Assembly: GCA_907165275.2 (NCBI GenBank)
Contig: OU015674.1
Span: 1,178,001-1,242,000, forward strand
DNA: 64,000 nucleotides
Direction: 5' to 3'
DNA from: Zygaena filipendulae
Taxonomy: Eukaryota > Arthropoda > Insecta > Lepidoptera > Zygaenidae
Shown: positions 45,664 to 58,094 of the stretch, one piece after another
Numbering within the stretch: position 1 is the first letter of the stretch
Layout: the number at the start of each line of letters is the position of its first letter
Position numbers and translations under genes: made by a program
Notes under the pieces: generated by a model
What the model was told of the DNA's origin: nothing
What the model saw: only the letters and a program-made list of their open reading frames with translations
Databases searched by the model: none

Positions 45664-45863
45664 AATACAGCGGTTGCACCCGCGGTAATTTCGAAGTTTC
45701 CGCCGGAATTCCGGAATAAAAAGTGCCCTATATCCTTCTCTGTACCCCTGACAACGTGCATGCCAAATTTCATCCAAATCCGTTCAGCTGCTTTGGCGTG
45801 ATTGAGTAACAAACATACAAACATCCAAGCATCTACACTTTCACATTTATAATATTAGTAGGA
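45664..45863 (-). mobile_element. Helitron
   Basis: GCGGTTGCACCCGCGGTAAT start; AATATTAGTAGGA end. Same subtype as 23836-24054. Confidence 0.78.
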
Positions 45864-46267
45864 TAGCAGGATTAGTAGGATATTCCCCTCGAGGGTTCAC
45901 CCTCGGCAGTCACCGAAACCTGAATTCCTTTGGCAACTTTCTGCTGTATCGAGACTATAATGAAATTGTCTAATGTCCTGTTCTAAGCCCTAAAAAGTCC
46001 AGAAGTATTTTTGTTAATGATTATGGAAACCACATCATAATCCATCACGGGAAAACTAAGCGGACAGACAGGCAAATTGACGCGGATAGCGACTGTGTTT
46101 TATATTTTTGATACTATAATATATATATATAATATATAATATAAGTATACATATTATATACAGAGCTTTAAAACTAAAATATATAGATAGTATCACTATG
46201 ATACATCAAAGTTAGCAAAAATTTAAGAAGGAGAATTACTTAACTAGCATTAGGTATTATAAATACA

Positions 46268-46470
46268 CTAGCTGTTGCCCCGCGGTTTCACCCGCGGTAA
46301 TTTCGAAGTTCCTGCGGAAATCCCAGGATAAAAAGTACCTTATGTCACTCAGGACTACCGTAGCTTTCTATAAGTGAAAGAATTTTCAAAATTGGCGTAG
46401 TAGATCCAGAGATTACGCCCTACAACGTCACAAACTCACAAACTTTAGCTCTTTATAATATTAGTATAGA
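46268..46470 (-). mobile_element. Helitron (GAAGCTA-type)
   Basis: CTAGCTGTTGCCCCGCGGTT start; TATAATATTAGTATAGA end. Confidence 0.8.
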
Positions 46471-46499
46471 TAAAAGTTACTATCTCAATTGGTTCCCGG

Positions 46500-46546
46500 A
46501 ATAACTGCGCCTACACCGTGCGATCAGAGCCACGGGCAGCAGCTAG
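46500..46546 (+). mobile_element. possible Helitron 3' remnant
   Basis: Only GGGCAGCAGCTAG and a weak upstream match remain. Confidence 0.3.
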
Positions 46547-48582
46547 TGTCACGAATCTACGCAGCTTCCACCTAGTGTCACAATCCGTCGGACCGATCCC
46601 ACGGCTCACTCGGATCGGCTTCTAAGATGACCGAAAGCTGATCCCCCTGTCACAACCCAACGGCTTCGAGCGAACCGACCGTAAAATATACCTCAAAAAC
46701 AACTCAAGTCGTCTGTCCCGAAACGCCTCGCGATCTACCTAGACGTTTCTTCAGGAAAATACAATCAAAAACCATAATTTACTGTGAAAAGTGAAAATTG
46801 AAAAATCGAATCGACATAAATGGTGTCTCATCGGAACCGGAAGCGGTTTGCGAAAATTCTAAGTCGATAGAAGTGATTAAAAATAGTTTTTTTTTAGAAC
46901 AACAAGAAAACACATAAGGTATACGAGTACATCCATTTTGAATTTTCACCGGAAGTGGTTCGTGGCTTATGATCAAAGTGTTAATTATGTTAAAACAAGT
47001 CGTTTCCGGTTTATGACTTTATGTAGTGCTCGCTTTGTCACTGTGGCAAAGGATTTATGCAAATAGTGACTGGTTGGATAGTAAAAAATGCGTTGTAGTT
47101 TTAAAACTAGAACTACGAAGTTGTAGGTAGGTACTTATTACTGAATAGATGCAAATAATTTGACCAAGGTTAGTGCGTGTATTGGTGAATGTGAGATAGC
47201 ATGACACGACTTGCTTGATTGTACCTAAAAGATTCTAGGAATTCTAGGAATGATTTTACTTAGGTGCAAGTATCCGTCGTGAAAGATTTCAACGCGTTCA
47301 GAGGTTTTTCATTTTCAAAGTGCTGTGTAAGATTTGAATTTTTCTGCCTATCTTAAAATCTGTGATTGTAATATTATTACTATAAAATAGTTTGTTAATT
47401 AACCTTAATACAGTTACAGTATTTTATCTTTTTGCGGTTTAATTTCGGAAAAATCTCATTTTAAAAGGATTTAGCAAAGGCGAAGGAATGATGCAACAGC
47501 TTTAAGTGTCTATACACAGAAATGGGTTTTTTGTTAATTAGTCACGATACTTTTGTACAGATATAAATTGAAATATATTTTTGTTGTAGTTATAGGTAAG
47601 TTCAATCGATCAATCTAATGACTTTTCACTTAATCTCAGTTGAAAGTTAATCAAGCATACCATTGTATTTTACCCATAACCATCCAATCATTAACCGATT
47701 ACACTGCCGCTGTGGCCGCACGGACACAATGGGCAAAACTGAACATCATAATTTCGATTTCCTCATTAAAAAGTCAGTTGAGCATTAAAAAGTTGGCAGT
47801 CTCGTGAGAAATAGGGACTTATGGGCCCACCTGCCTCTATCGGACCGGAAAACCGGCGGTCAAACACCGGAAAATCGTAACGAAAATCAACGAAATTACA
47901 CCGAACGAATCGCCTCTGTAGGGACCAATCGTAACTCTGACAATTTCATGCTCCCTCCACGGTCGTTCACTTGTTTTTTGAATGACCATTAGTGCATTGA
48001 AATTAACGACCAAATCTCGTGAGCGAATTTACTTTTTTCTTCTTTTTTGTGTGTTTTCACGAGGTTTTTGTACCGATTTCGAGGAATAGATTGGTTCTGA
48101 TTTCATTTTATTTCCTCTGGCATGGAAAATGGTTAAAAAAGGGCTTTCACAGTTATCAGAGCTATGGTGGGATCGGTTGATTTCCGTCATTGTTACACGC
48201 GTCTCAGTGAAAACAACACCTTGACAAAAGTTGATGAACTAAATCAGTTTTGTTCCTTCAATATAATAATTAAATGATATCTGTGATTTAAAACGAAATT
48301 GTATCAACTAACGATATCTTTTTCAACAGTAACAATCACCATGGTCCATATCAATAACAATTTAAAAAAAACGGTGACGCTTCGATAAAATATTATAAAA
48401 AAAAAAGCTAAAAATAATGCTAAATAGTGATAAAACCAGAACAGTGTTACCATTTTGAATATAAATCACAAACTTGAATTTCGAACGTTTCTCAAGTGTG
48501 AAAATCAAAAGTGTTGTGTGCGGATTACTGTGTCTACAGCCAGTGATAATTGGCCGCCATTGACTGGTGATGTTTTGAGTAG
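46547..48582. other. element-poor intron block upstream of the candidate alternative exon
   Basis: About 2 kb without any of the window's repeat families. It starts with GC-balanced sequence (TCACAATCCGTCGGACCGAT) and leads into the MMEYYT exon candidate. A promoter here is an inference; no core element stands out. Confidence 0.35.
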
Positions 48583-48718
48583 ATCAGTGGTAAAGTGAGC
48601 AAACTGGAGGGCCAGGGTAAAGCCACCTTCGCGGCCCTATTCGGGCTGAGGGCCGGCGGCGGCGTCGACCTCTCTGCCGCTTACAGATACAACCAGAATA
48701 TGATGGAATATTACACAT
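48583..48718 (+). CDS. candidate alternative first exon of shaven (MMEYYT start)
   Basis: A stop-free stretch follows an in-frame TAG at 48580. Its only ATGs are the tandem pair at 48700-48705. MMEYYT plus one base is followed by a consensus donor, T|GTGAGTTA, at 48719. The leftover T would join the GT of the paired exon to give Cys, so a transcript starting here would read [16 protein letters not shown]. Pax2/5/8 genes in other animals often use alternative short N-termini, so this is plausible. The GC-rich codons before the ATGs (GLRAGGGVDLSAAYRYNQN) would then be 5' UTR or coding from an upstream exon. An internal acceptor-like CTCTCTGCCGCTTACAG ends at 48686, but a 32-bp exon from there would break the frame as a cassette. 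A MITE begins 10 bp after the donor. The support is splice phase and base composition only. Confidence 0.35.
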
Positions 48719-48728
48719 GTGAGTTACA

Positions 48729-49057
48729 ATTGGGATGTGGACTACTTTTAAAAATAAAAATTCTAATTGGTCCCGTCAGTTAGAAAACAAAAAAACAATA
48801 GACACGTATTTTTTTCTTTTTCAAATAAATTAAAATATACAGAGATAAAGCGCATCAAAGTTTAGGGTGATGGGTTCGTGACGTCACTAACTCATAAAAC
48901 CGCCATACAATCTGTCCGAATAGTGACGTCACGCGAAATTTCAACTCAATGTATCGCCGTTATTTTTTGATTACGTAAAAAAGGAAAAAATAGTACGTGT
49001 CCAATATTTTTTAATAATCTACAAGACGGAGTAAAAAAAAATAGTCAACATGCCCAT
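48729..49057 (-). mobile_element. CRE-bearing MITE, copy 8
   Basis: TGACGTCA at 48879 and 48924. It begins 10 bp after the candidate donor at 48719. Confidence 0.86.
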
Positions 49058-49192
49058 TAACAGTAGGTATAGCTAAAATCAATTTGCAATAAATAAAAAC
49101 GACAGCTCTCTCATTGTCCAAACACGAAATCTCAAAAATTAGACTCGTTGTTTATCGGTAGAAGATATGCAACAGCTAATAATGGATTTCAC

Positions 49193-49247
49193 AGAGTTCC
49201 CGCGGAAACTCCCAAACTAACACGGGTGAAACCGCAGAGAACAGTTT
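49193..49247 (+). mobile_element. Helitron 3'-end fragment
   Basis: GAGTTCCCGCGGAAACTCCC...GGTGAAACCGCAGAGAACAG. Confidence 0.5.
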
Positions 49248-49975
49248 AGGGTAGGTAAAGGCAGACTAAAGCTTTATTAGCTTACTCTACCAATCAATTC
49301 CCATTGATATCTTGATTTCGACTCAAGTTGAAACTTGTGTTGACCAGCTAAATTAAAAAGTCATTTGTAGAGTTTAATTCAAACGGATGCTTGATTTTTT
49401 TCTTATTTGAGATGAATGTTAGGTATAGTTTAAATCTCTCAATATAAGATTCAATAAGGTAAGCATTTGAAAAGCCAATTTAAGAAATGAGCATCAAAAT
49501 TTTGTGAAAGGAAATATAAATGGAACTCTACATTAACTTTTATGAAATAATTAGCATTTTAAGACAAAATTTTCCATCATTGGAATAATTCTATAACAAA
49601 TATGAAGTCTCCTAAATTGATTCAAAATACAAACATGCATTTATAATTCTTTGGTAACTTAAACAATATTTTATACGGAAAAATGATAAAACCTATTTTA
49701 CATATTTAAATGTGCTCGCATCTAACTCAGCTACTTGACATTTCCTCCCTTATTTCATAAGGAAAAATGCGTCATAATCCTAAAAAAAAAAAATTGGAAC
49801 ATTATGTAAAAACAACGAGCGGCCCGATCCATAACGAAATTATCATAACCGCCAACGAGGACAAACATAAAATAGACAAAACAAACCACATACCTACCTA
49901 CAATCACGCTTTTATAAAAATGCCTAACGCATCTGTGCGATTTCATAAAACACCCGAAAAATTCCCTCCAAATTT
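49248..49975. other. intronic, no feature seen
   Basis: AT-rich DNA. Confidence 0.4.
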
Positions 49976-50085
49976 TGTGATCGTTATGGCGGCGGCCAAT
50001 GGCGCGGCGGGAAACGCGCGGGAGGGCCACCGCCGCCGCCGATTGGCCGACGAAAGGCGGGGCGGGGTTTGTTTGTAAGTGTGAG
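49976..50085. promoter_or_regulatory. promoter-like GC patch: CCAAT, E2F, CCAAT, GC box
   Basis: GGCCAAT (49994-50000), an E2F-type GGCGGGAAA (50006-50014), an inverted CCAAT (ATTGG, 50042-50046) and GGCGGGGCGGGG (50057-50068) fall within 75 bp. A donor-like GTAAGT follows at about 50075. It might drive an internal sv transcript or an unrelated RNA. Open frames spanning it are composition artefacts. Confidence 0.4.
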
Positions 50086-51134
50086 TGAGTGCGTTCGAAT
50101 TTGCGGGCATGCGTTGTTTAATTGGAAGGCTGTATGGAGCGTCGTTCCATGGTCTTATGTTGTAGACATCCACGGTTAGCTTAGCGTACGTCGCTCGTTG
50201 TATGACGCAAATTGGTATATTCAGATTGGATATTGAGATATTGGGCATCGACTGCCAGTGTGAAATGAAGGGTTGTCGAGGCTTTGTTCAGGTTGATACG
50301 GGAACTGGGATTTGACTTTAATAATAATATATGGAGAAGAAAGGATAATTTAATATAAAGATGTAATTACCTTAATGATAGAGTGACAATGTTTTATTGT
50401 AGGTATTCGCTAATTAAGATCTGTTTATAAATAACATTAAAATTCATGAGGTTACTTCCAAGAAACAAAATATCTATGTATACCTACGTCTGAGTAGATA
50501 TCTAATGTCCTTATAGACGTCTCCATCCACTCAAATGCGTATCGATTTCCTTCGATTCTAAGTCCCACTTTGGAGATCAAGAAGTTGGAGCTAAAAAAAC
50601 GAACGCTAATCATATCTACTCTACACAATTAAATTATATAATAAATGGTTTTGATATTGTTAATTACCCTTTATATCACTAGAATACTGCAGATTTAGGT
50701 TTAAATCTTTAAAATTTCAGCCACTTTTAACATTTTTTTTATCTTTAGTGTGGAATTGTCAAAATTTAAAAACCCAGAATACTTACTTGTTTCATTGAAA
50801 GAAAGAGTCAAAATAGCGTTTACCACGACTCTTAATCTCAAAACTAACTCTATTAGATAATACAATCATGTGGTACCTACCTATTTATTTAACACATTAA
50901 AAATTAACTAGTAAGTTACCTGAAGATATATAAAGGTATGTAGGTATGTAGTGTAAACATATTATTGAGTGTATGTATATTATACCGATACCTACTTTTA
51001 TATAAATTCTCAGCACTCTAAAACGCTCGCTTATACATTAGAAAAACAATAAATTTGCAAAACTTTTATTTTATAGACCTACCTCACGAATTTTCTTACA
51101 AATAGTCGTTTAAACACAAAGTTTTATTTAATAT
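50086..51134. other. intronic, no feature seen
   Basis: Unassigned, mostly AT-rich. Confidence 0.4.
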
Positions 51135-51205
51135 TGTTATCCTGATAAAAGAGTTCCTGAGGGAACTCCGGCATTGAATCGGGTAAAACCGCGGGGAGTA
51201 GCTAG
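51135..51205 (+). mobile_element. Helitron 3'-end fragment
   Basis: GAGTTCCTGAGGGAACTCCG ... CCGCGGGGAGTAGCTAG. Confidence 0.55.
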
Positions 51206-51499
51206 TACGAAATGTATATACACGGAAACAGTCTCCTTTATAAATTATGACGAATCTATGACTCATTTTCAACTATCATAGATTACTGAGAAACAATTTG
51301 AAACACAAAAGATTTGAACATACATAAGGACATATAAAAACCTTATTATACGTATAGTTATGACTACACAAAGCACCACACCTCGAGTGAATGACATCAA
51401 CTTAACGATCGCTCGCCCAAATCTAAAACGGACTTTATCACAAACGATTAAGATTCAAATTTCAAAACAAAACATCAAAGCAAACTTGCGGTAATACGA

Positions 51500-51690
51500 G
51501 ACGAGCGGCACACATGCGTCACAAAACCCGTCTCATATATCACAGTGTACACGTTTGAAATTTAAAATGTGTTCTATTTAGCGTTCCACACACACACGCG
51601 TGTCCCGGCGTTGTGATTGGTCGGCGCGAGTTGCGCACGAGTTTAATATATCACGCAGATCGCCGAGACGTGTCGTAACTCGTAACTGTG
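51500..51690. promoter_or_regulatory. GC-rich patch with inverted CCAAT and TATA-like sequence
   Basis: CACACACACGCGTGTCCCGG, GTGATTGGTCGGCGCG and TTTAATATATCACG follow in order. The arrangement resembles a core promoter on the + strand, but no transcript evidence is visible. Confidence 0.25.
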
Positions 51691-51939
51691 ATTGTATACG
51701 AAATAGTACTTGCGCATGCGAGCTGGTTTTAAAATTAGATTTGTATCAGAATTCGTTGGATTAGATCGCTATCATTTTCATCTCGAAACAATCAATTAGG
51801 TATAATATAAAAAAAATCATAAATTTTTATTATAGGTAGGTACCTAACTGACTAATTGATCAGAGTTTAATGACTTTTTTAATAATGCTAATACAATTAA
51901 TGATACCTAAGTGCATGTTTGAATGGTATGTGTTACATA

Positions 51940-52163
51940 CCCCTACTAATATTATAAATGCAAGAGTAATTCTGTCCGTCTGTCTTTCTGTCTGTCTGTC
52001 TGTCTGTCTGTTACGCTTTCAAGCCTTAGACGGCTTAACCGATCATCATGAAATTTTTCATATACGTTGTCAGGGGTGCAGAGAAGGACATAGGGTACTT
52101 TTTATCGCGGAATTCCCGCGGAAACTCCGAAATTACCGCGGGTACACCGCGGGGCACAGCTAG
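51940..52163 (+). mobile_element. Helitron
   Basis: CCCTACTAATATTATAAATG start, seven CTGT/CTTT units, GGGGCACAGCTAG end. Confidence 0.83.
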
Positions 52164-52304
52164 TCTACAAATAAATATGCATATTGTACAGACGTATTAT
52201 TTCGTATTTAGTCGGTGAGTCAGTGACCTTTCGCTTTTACCTATAAGTACTTATAGGTGAGGATGTAAGTATATTAAGAAGATGAATTACCTACAAGAAT
52301 TCCC

Positions 52305-52460
52305 TACTTTTCACCCGCAAACGTGTTAATTAGGGATTTCCGTGAAATCTGTTTTTAGCTTACGTCTCTTAACTATAAACTATCTATCTGCCAGATTTCA
52401 GCTTTATAGGTAAAGTATTTTCCGAGATTTCATGTTTTGTCACTGAGTCACTGGAGTAAA
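52305..52460 (-). mobile_element. Helitron, divergent subfamily, fragment
   Basis: GAAATCTGTTTTTAGCTTAC and TCACTGAGTCACTGG match the 7412 and 38514 bodies. Confidence 0.4.
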
Positions 52461-52726
52461 TGGAAAAACGTCATTTTACAATTTTTTCGGAAAATATGAT
52501 TTACAAAAATGAGTTTACTATCAATATTGTTTTGATACTTAGTAGAATATTAATGATATTTTATGAAATTGCACCTCAAGTTCGGTACTAGGTTTCGCTA
52601 GTGTAATTTCAATACTCTTAAGTTCCGGTCCATCCGCCATTTCCGCAACTTAAATGCTTTTCCTGTAAAATTTGTTATTTAAGAAAAACGACGTTTTTCT
52701 ATTTAACCGACGACTCATCTATATCT

Positions 52727-53179
52727 TCTATATTTATAATAAAACTGTAGAGAGGTCAATTATGTACATTGAATATGTATTCAAAATTAATATTGAAGGA
52801 TGTATGGTGATCGATACTGATGCCAAAAAAGCAATCAGTAAATTTTTTGTCTGTCTGTCTGTGCACGCATGGGTCAAAAACTACTGAAAGGATTTTAACC
52901 AAATTTGGTACGATTCTAGTCCATACTCCTGGGCAGGTTATAGGCTATATAATATAACGCTAAGACACATAGGAGCTGAGCAGTGACGATAAATTTGAAG
53001 CGAGTCGGATGAAAATGCGCATACGTTAACTCAATCACGCAAAAACGGTTGAACGGATTTGAATGAAATTTGGCATGCACGTTGTCAGGGGTACAGAGAA
53101 GGACATAGGGTGCTTTTTATCCCGGAATTCCTGCGGGAACTCCGAAATTACCGCGGGTGAAACCGCGGGGCACAGCTAG
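52727..53179 (+). mobile_element. long-headed Helitron, copy 1
   Basis: Head TATTTATAATAAAACTGTAG with AGAGGTCAATTATGTACATT, then TCCTGGGCAGGTTATAGGCT, then the common 3' module ending GGGGCACAGCTAG. Shared end to end with 61753-62232. Confidence 0.85.
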
Positions 53180-54130
53180 TCTACAATATATTCTATAGAT
53201 TTTTCGCATACATGCGCATTGGCTACTGAGCTATAGTTTGCCTTTCTGAAGACCTGTGTACCGAAACGATATACCTAGGTACTATGTATATATAATCGTA
53301 TAGAATAAAATATTGTTTACATTTTAGATCTAATTATAGAATGAGATTTACTCAGATGGTTACGTAGTGTAGTAATTGTTCAAGATTTTAGAAAGGCAGA
53401 TAATCCGGTCGGTTTTATTATTCCAACCTCTTTTGTAATCAACCAACTGGTTCGGTTGCGTTACCAGCTCGTTACTGTGCTCTATGGCTTTTTAATCTGT
53501 GGCAATATTACAATTATGACTGGGTAACTGTTTTTTGTAACAGAACTAGAGTAGATAGGTATGGCGAGAATTTATTTTGCTTGCTTCACACACAATATAC
53601 TTAATTACCTTTAGTTATTGTAGTTTCAAACAAATTTCCCCCACATCCACTTGCAATTAGCATCCATGGATAATCTAGATTCTATAGACGCATGAGGAAA
53701 TACAGAGCAAACATAATATTATATACGTACCTATACAATTCTAATTTTAAATTTTCCATACACCGCCAAATTAGCCTTGGCGCTAAGCACCAAGTAGTTC
53801 TTTATTTAAAACATTAAGTCCGCTAGCTTCGCGAATTTTCCATTTGTGCTCGTAGACGTAGAATTTCCATTGCTGTCGTGTTTCCTAATAATATAATGGT
53901 TTATGCTTAGCTTTATGCATTGCTGGTTTGTGAGCGGTATAGTCTGTTATTTTTGATTCGTGCATAAACTATAAATAAGTTAAATAATCCATATAAGCAC
54001 GGAGAGTTCGTAATAAAACCAATTTTTCTATAATATTCCCACAATTCTTTGATTCGTTTTAACTTATCCGCTTCCTAAAACAGGTTTTAATTTATATAAA
54101 CCTTCCATAATAATGTACAAAATTACAAAC
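53180..54130. other. intronic, no feature seen
   Basis: AT-rich DNA. Confidence 0.4.
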
Positions 54131-55324
54131 CTATGTGACTCATATTATTAAACGAGGAAAACATTTTTTTCGTGAATTAAAATCAAGATGGCGGGCACAA
54201 TGGCGTCGGGCTCGCATCCGGCCCGCGTATGGTAATGTCACTTCCTTTGTCTCTGACCTGTGTGTATGTTTGCAGGTTTTTGTATACTCATGTAGGTTGT
54301 ATACGTACCTACAGTCAACAACAAAATGTTTAAGATATCAGTTTTGATTAAACTTGCTATTGAATGAAAATTTTACAAGGCAAGCTATGTAGGCAGGTAC
54401 CTACTTAATTATTGTACCTAGATTTTTGTTTCAAGTGAAAACAGATTTTTTTTGTGTTTTGAAAAGGGTTTTTTTAAGCTTTAATAGCATCGATTGGGAT
54501 TATATATGTAATTTTTGTTTTTCTTTTATTTGGGTAGGTACGTCTCGGTAAATAGACTTAAATAAGCTTTCGACTTAAATTGTAGGTAGGTATGCTCCGG
54601 TACCGTACGTATTTTTTTTTTGCTGTTATAAAAATCAAAACTCTATATTAGTTTGCTAGCAAGCGCGTATATCATTAACTTATATACAATACCTTCATAT
54701 AGCATAGGTATCTGACTAAAAGCATGCGTGCCCCTCGGAGCGTGACTGGCAAGGGGCGATGTGATGGTATTTCGTCCTTCAAATGGAGCGACCGCGAGCT
54801 TTCGCTCGTGGATTTGGATGAATTAAAAACAAAAAACTACTGCATGTATAAAAATTATGATGCTGCGAGCAGAAGAATGGTCATTTTTGACATAGGACAG
54901 TTATATTATGAGATAGTAATCCAAGTAATAAACTGCGTGGATTTCGTTCGCCATTAGAATGAATTTCGGCAATCGTATATTTTTTGGCAGTTTTACATAT
55001 ATTACACAAAATAGGTGCTTTTCTTTTAAAGTTTAACATAGGCATTCAAACAGTAGGTATTGGTAGGTTTGCAAAAACCAGTCGTTTTGTCTCACGAAGA
55101 TGACTGTTGGCGTCAGTTACTAACTTACATAATATTGTATGTTACACAAAAGCTCCACAATTTAATTTCACAGCTTTACAAAATGGTGATTTTGACCAAT
55201 TTATAAAAAAGTTTTTTTTTAATATAGGTAGGAGGTATAATGCAGGTAGGTACCTACATATTTTCTTTCTGTTAAAATTTCAATACAATTCTGTTTTTTG
55301 GTAGATATATATGCTTATACTGAT
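54131..55324. other. intronic; one GC-rich YY1-like patch
   Basis: CAAGATGGCGGGCACAATGG at 54184-54203 carries a YY1-type CAAGATGGCGG. A short open frame near 54724-54957 has no domain. Confidence 0.3.
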
Positions 55325-55522
55325 ATATTATATAAACGCAAATGTGAATTTATTAATTTGTTTGCTACGCTTTCTGATTTTCACGCGTTAACTACTCAAC
55401 CGATAATCATGAAATTTGGCATACTTGTCAGAGGTACAGAAAAGAACGTAGGGCACTTTTTATCCCGGAATTCCTGCGGGATCTTCGAAATTAGCGCGAT
55501 GGAAAGCGTGGGGAAAAACAGT
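55325..55522 (+). mobile_element. Helitron, degraded 3' end
   Basis: CCGATAATCATGAAATTTGG and CCGGAATTCCTGCGGGATCT; the terminal CTAG is lost. Confidence 0.6.
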
Positions 55523-56021
55523 TTGTATCTGTATATTTGAAGGATCCATTATCTGTATATCTGTGGATGTGATGAATATTCCAGCTATCCCGGCTCATGT
55601 GAGGGAATGTTGGGGAGTGCGCCGGCGCATGACCGGGGACCTTGTCAGCGTATACAGGGTGATACGGTTCGCTTGTGACCTTTAGCTATGTGTAGTTCAT
55701 CCTTTAACGCACGTTCGGTTTAATTTTAATTATGATTACGAAGCTTGATTGTGGAGTGATTTTTCTGCTCTTCGTTTTTGCCCCTGCAAAAGATGCAAAT
55801 GTGTCGTTTTTTTACTTCTATTATTATAATTTACTTGTCATCCGTTTATTTTGTTTCTGGTTTAAATTTGAGTGATTATGTTATTCCCAAATATAAATTG
55901 GTCACTTAAATTTAAACACAGCTGTAGTTATACAAAATACAAATAAAATCATAGATAGATAGAGAAGAAGGTGGTAATGTGGTCCTTGCAGATATATTGG
56001 CCTCCTTTTATATTTGTAACA
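55523..56021. other. intronic, no feature seen
   Basis: A brief GC-rich run (GGGGAGTGCGCCGGCGCATG) near 55613; otherwise unassigned. Confidence 0.35.
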
Positions 56022-56237
56022 AGTTGTGGCCCGCGGTTTCAACCGCGTTAATTTCAGAGTTTCCGCGGGAATACCGGGATAAAAAGTATCCTATGTGTTA
56101 ATCTGATATATAAGCTATATTATTGTAAAGTTTCATTTAAATCCATCCAGTAGTTTTTGCGTGAAAGAGTAACAAACATCCATCCATCCATGCATCCATA
56201 CATTCTTACAAACTTTCCGTTTATAATATTAGTAGGA
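56022..56237 (-). mobile_element. Helitron ((CATC)n subtype)
   Basis: GTTGTGGCCCGCGGTTTCAA start; AATATTAGTAGGA end followed by AGTAGGA, exactly as at 7125. Confidence 0.8.
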
Positions 56238-56496
56238 AGTAGGATTTAGAAACACACCATCTAGTAGAATTTGCGTGCAATGGAAAGCTTATGAGATCGT
56301 TATCGAATTAGAATACGTGAATTTTTGAATTTGTTTAGATATCTATACAATTCCGAATTTTTGATCGAATATTCTTTTCTTATTACGTAAATGAATAAAT
56401 AATAACACTTTGTGTGGATAGAATACACAGTAGGTATTATAATAAACTCTCGAATTCGTTTAAGCTAACAGATTATATGAAATTCCCTTGCATTAT

Positions 56497-56838
56497 ACAC
56501 AACGTGTTAATGAATTAACCAAAAACCTGATACACCCCATTTAAAAAAATAAACAATAATTTGATTAAAATATATTTCATGTCGAAAAAATTAATAGTTT
56601 TAGTCTACGAAATTTCAAGCGCTACGCCCGCACCTACGTATAGGTACATGTCAATGACTGATTCGGTTTTTTTGCTGCGGGCGGTGTACGCGCCAAATAT
56701 TGTATTATAAATCATTTAGACATGAGCTAGTAAAAATGATAAAATATAACCTATATTAAAACATGGTGCGATCGATTCGGAAGTCGATTCTGAGCAAACT
56801 ACTTTCTAGTTTTCAATTAATTCATTAACACGTTGTAT
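56497..56838. mobile_element. MITE with ACAACGTGTTAATG ends, copy C
   Basis: CAACGTGTTAATGAATTAAC mirrored by TTAATTCATTAACACGTTGT; core GCTGCGGGCGGTGTACGCGC. Confidence 0.78.
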
Positions 56839-57765
56839 ATAGGTCGGTTATTCAGTAGATGGACAGAGGAAATGCGACCGGATGCAGCAGCTCCCTTGCT
56901 CGGCTATGATTGGATGCGGCGAGGCGAAAGTCCGGCTGCGCTTTTTTGAAATCCAATTAATTTTTATTTTATTTTTTTAATATTGTAAGTGGCATTCTCT
57001 GATTTGTTTCTTTTTTGTAACTTATTTATAGGCTAAATATTGTGTTGTGATGTAATACAAACACGTTTCTAGCAAAAATGTAACGTTTATGGCTAGAGAT
57101 GAATATTATTCTATGACATTGATTTTATTGTTTTTTCGGATTGAAGGTGTAAATATAATAATATTATAATGAATTAGTATTATATAATAACAGGAATGCT
57201 ATAAAGTTGAAAAAAAAAAACACCTGGTTGACTTACGTACCTATACTTGACTCTACATAAAGTCTACCAACTGACTGACGACTGACGCTAGAATGACATC
57301 TAATTGTACTTTACGAATGAAATAAAATAGCAAACAACTGTTTTTGTCTCCATAGAAAAGAACTTTTAAAAAACTTTTTTATAAAACAAGCTATATAAAT
57401 ATATAAATGCGCTAAAACAATAAACCATGCATTGTCATCCAGACTTAAAGTGTATACAAAATTTCTCCTCAATTGATTGAAGATGTCTTCTTCAAAATCG
57501 AGTTGCAAGATTCCACCCGTACAAACATAGTTAGTTACATAGTTACATACATACGTTGCAAGTTAAATAAAAGCTTTTGAAAACTTACTTCTCAAATCGA
57601 GTTTTAATTTTAAGTCCGTATGGCTAAGGATAAAAATCTAATTTAATTTACGTAATTTATGTTCTCTGTTATTGTCCAGATAGAAACGTAATAAAAAAAA
57701 ACATAAAATTTTCAAATTCTCTAAAGAGATTATTCTTTATCCAAGAATAGGAACGAGAAAAATAA
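56839..57765. other. intronic, no feature seen
   Basis: AT-rich; no supported gene. Confidence 0.4.
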
Positions 57766-57880
57766 GGTAAACGCTCCGATAGCGGACACCTGCCGAGTAC
57801 CGGAAGTGGGGAGCGTTTCCCGCGTATTTCAGCCCTAGTATCCGGCGCGCCATCTTGTCCACCATTAGCGTTAATTACCT
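57766..57880. promoter_or_regulatory. promoter-like cluster: ETS, E2F, YY1
   Basis: ACCGGAAGTG (57799-57808), TTTCCCGCG (57816-57824) and CGCCATCTTG (57848-57857) lie within 60 bp, next to TCCGGCGCGC. This mix is typical of TATA-less promoters, but the DNA is deep in the sv intron. Orientation is unknown. Confidence 0.35.
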
Positions 57881-58094
57881 CTGAAACAATCCTCTTTCGA
57901 GCTTTAAGTAGAGGCACTATGTTTTATCATAGTTTCTGAATGGTTGCCATAGAGACAACATTCTACTAGTATTATAACATATGTATAATATTGTACGTAA
58001 CTATATTAAAAGTGTAACAATTTGTTATTATATTAAAATTTTAATAAATTTTATTTGTTATTTGAAAGTAAGTAACAGCTAACAGATATGGACG

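Noticed and set aside
49767..50248. Open frames of about 100 codons on both strands
   Set aside because: They overlap the promoter-like GC island and are mirror images; neither has a domain.
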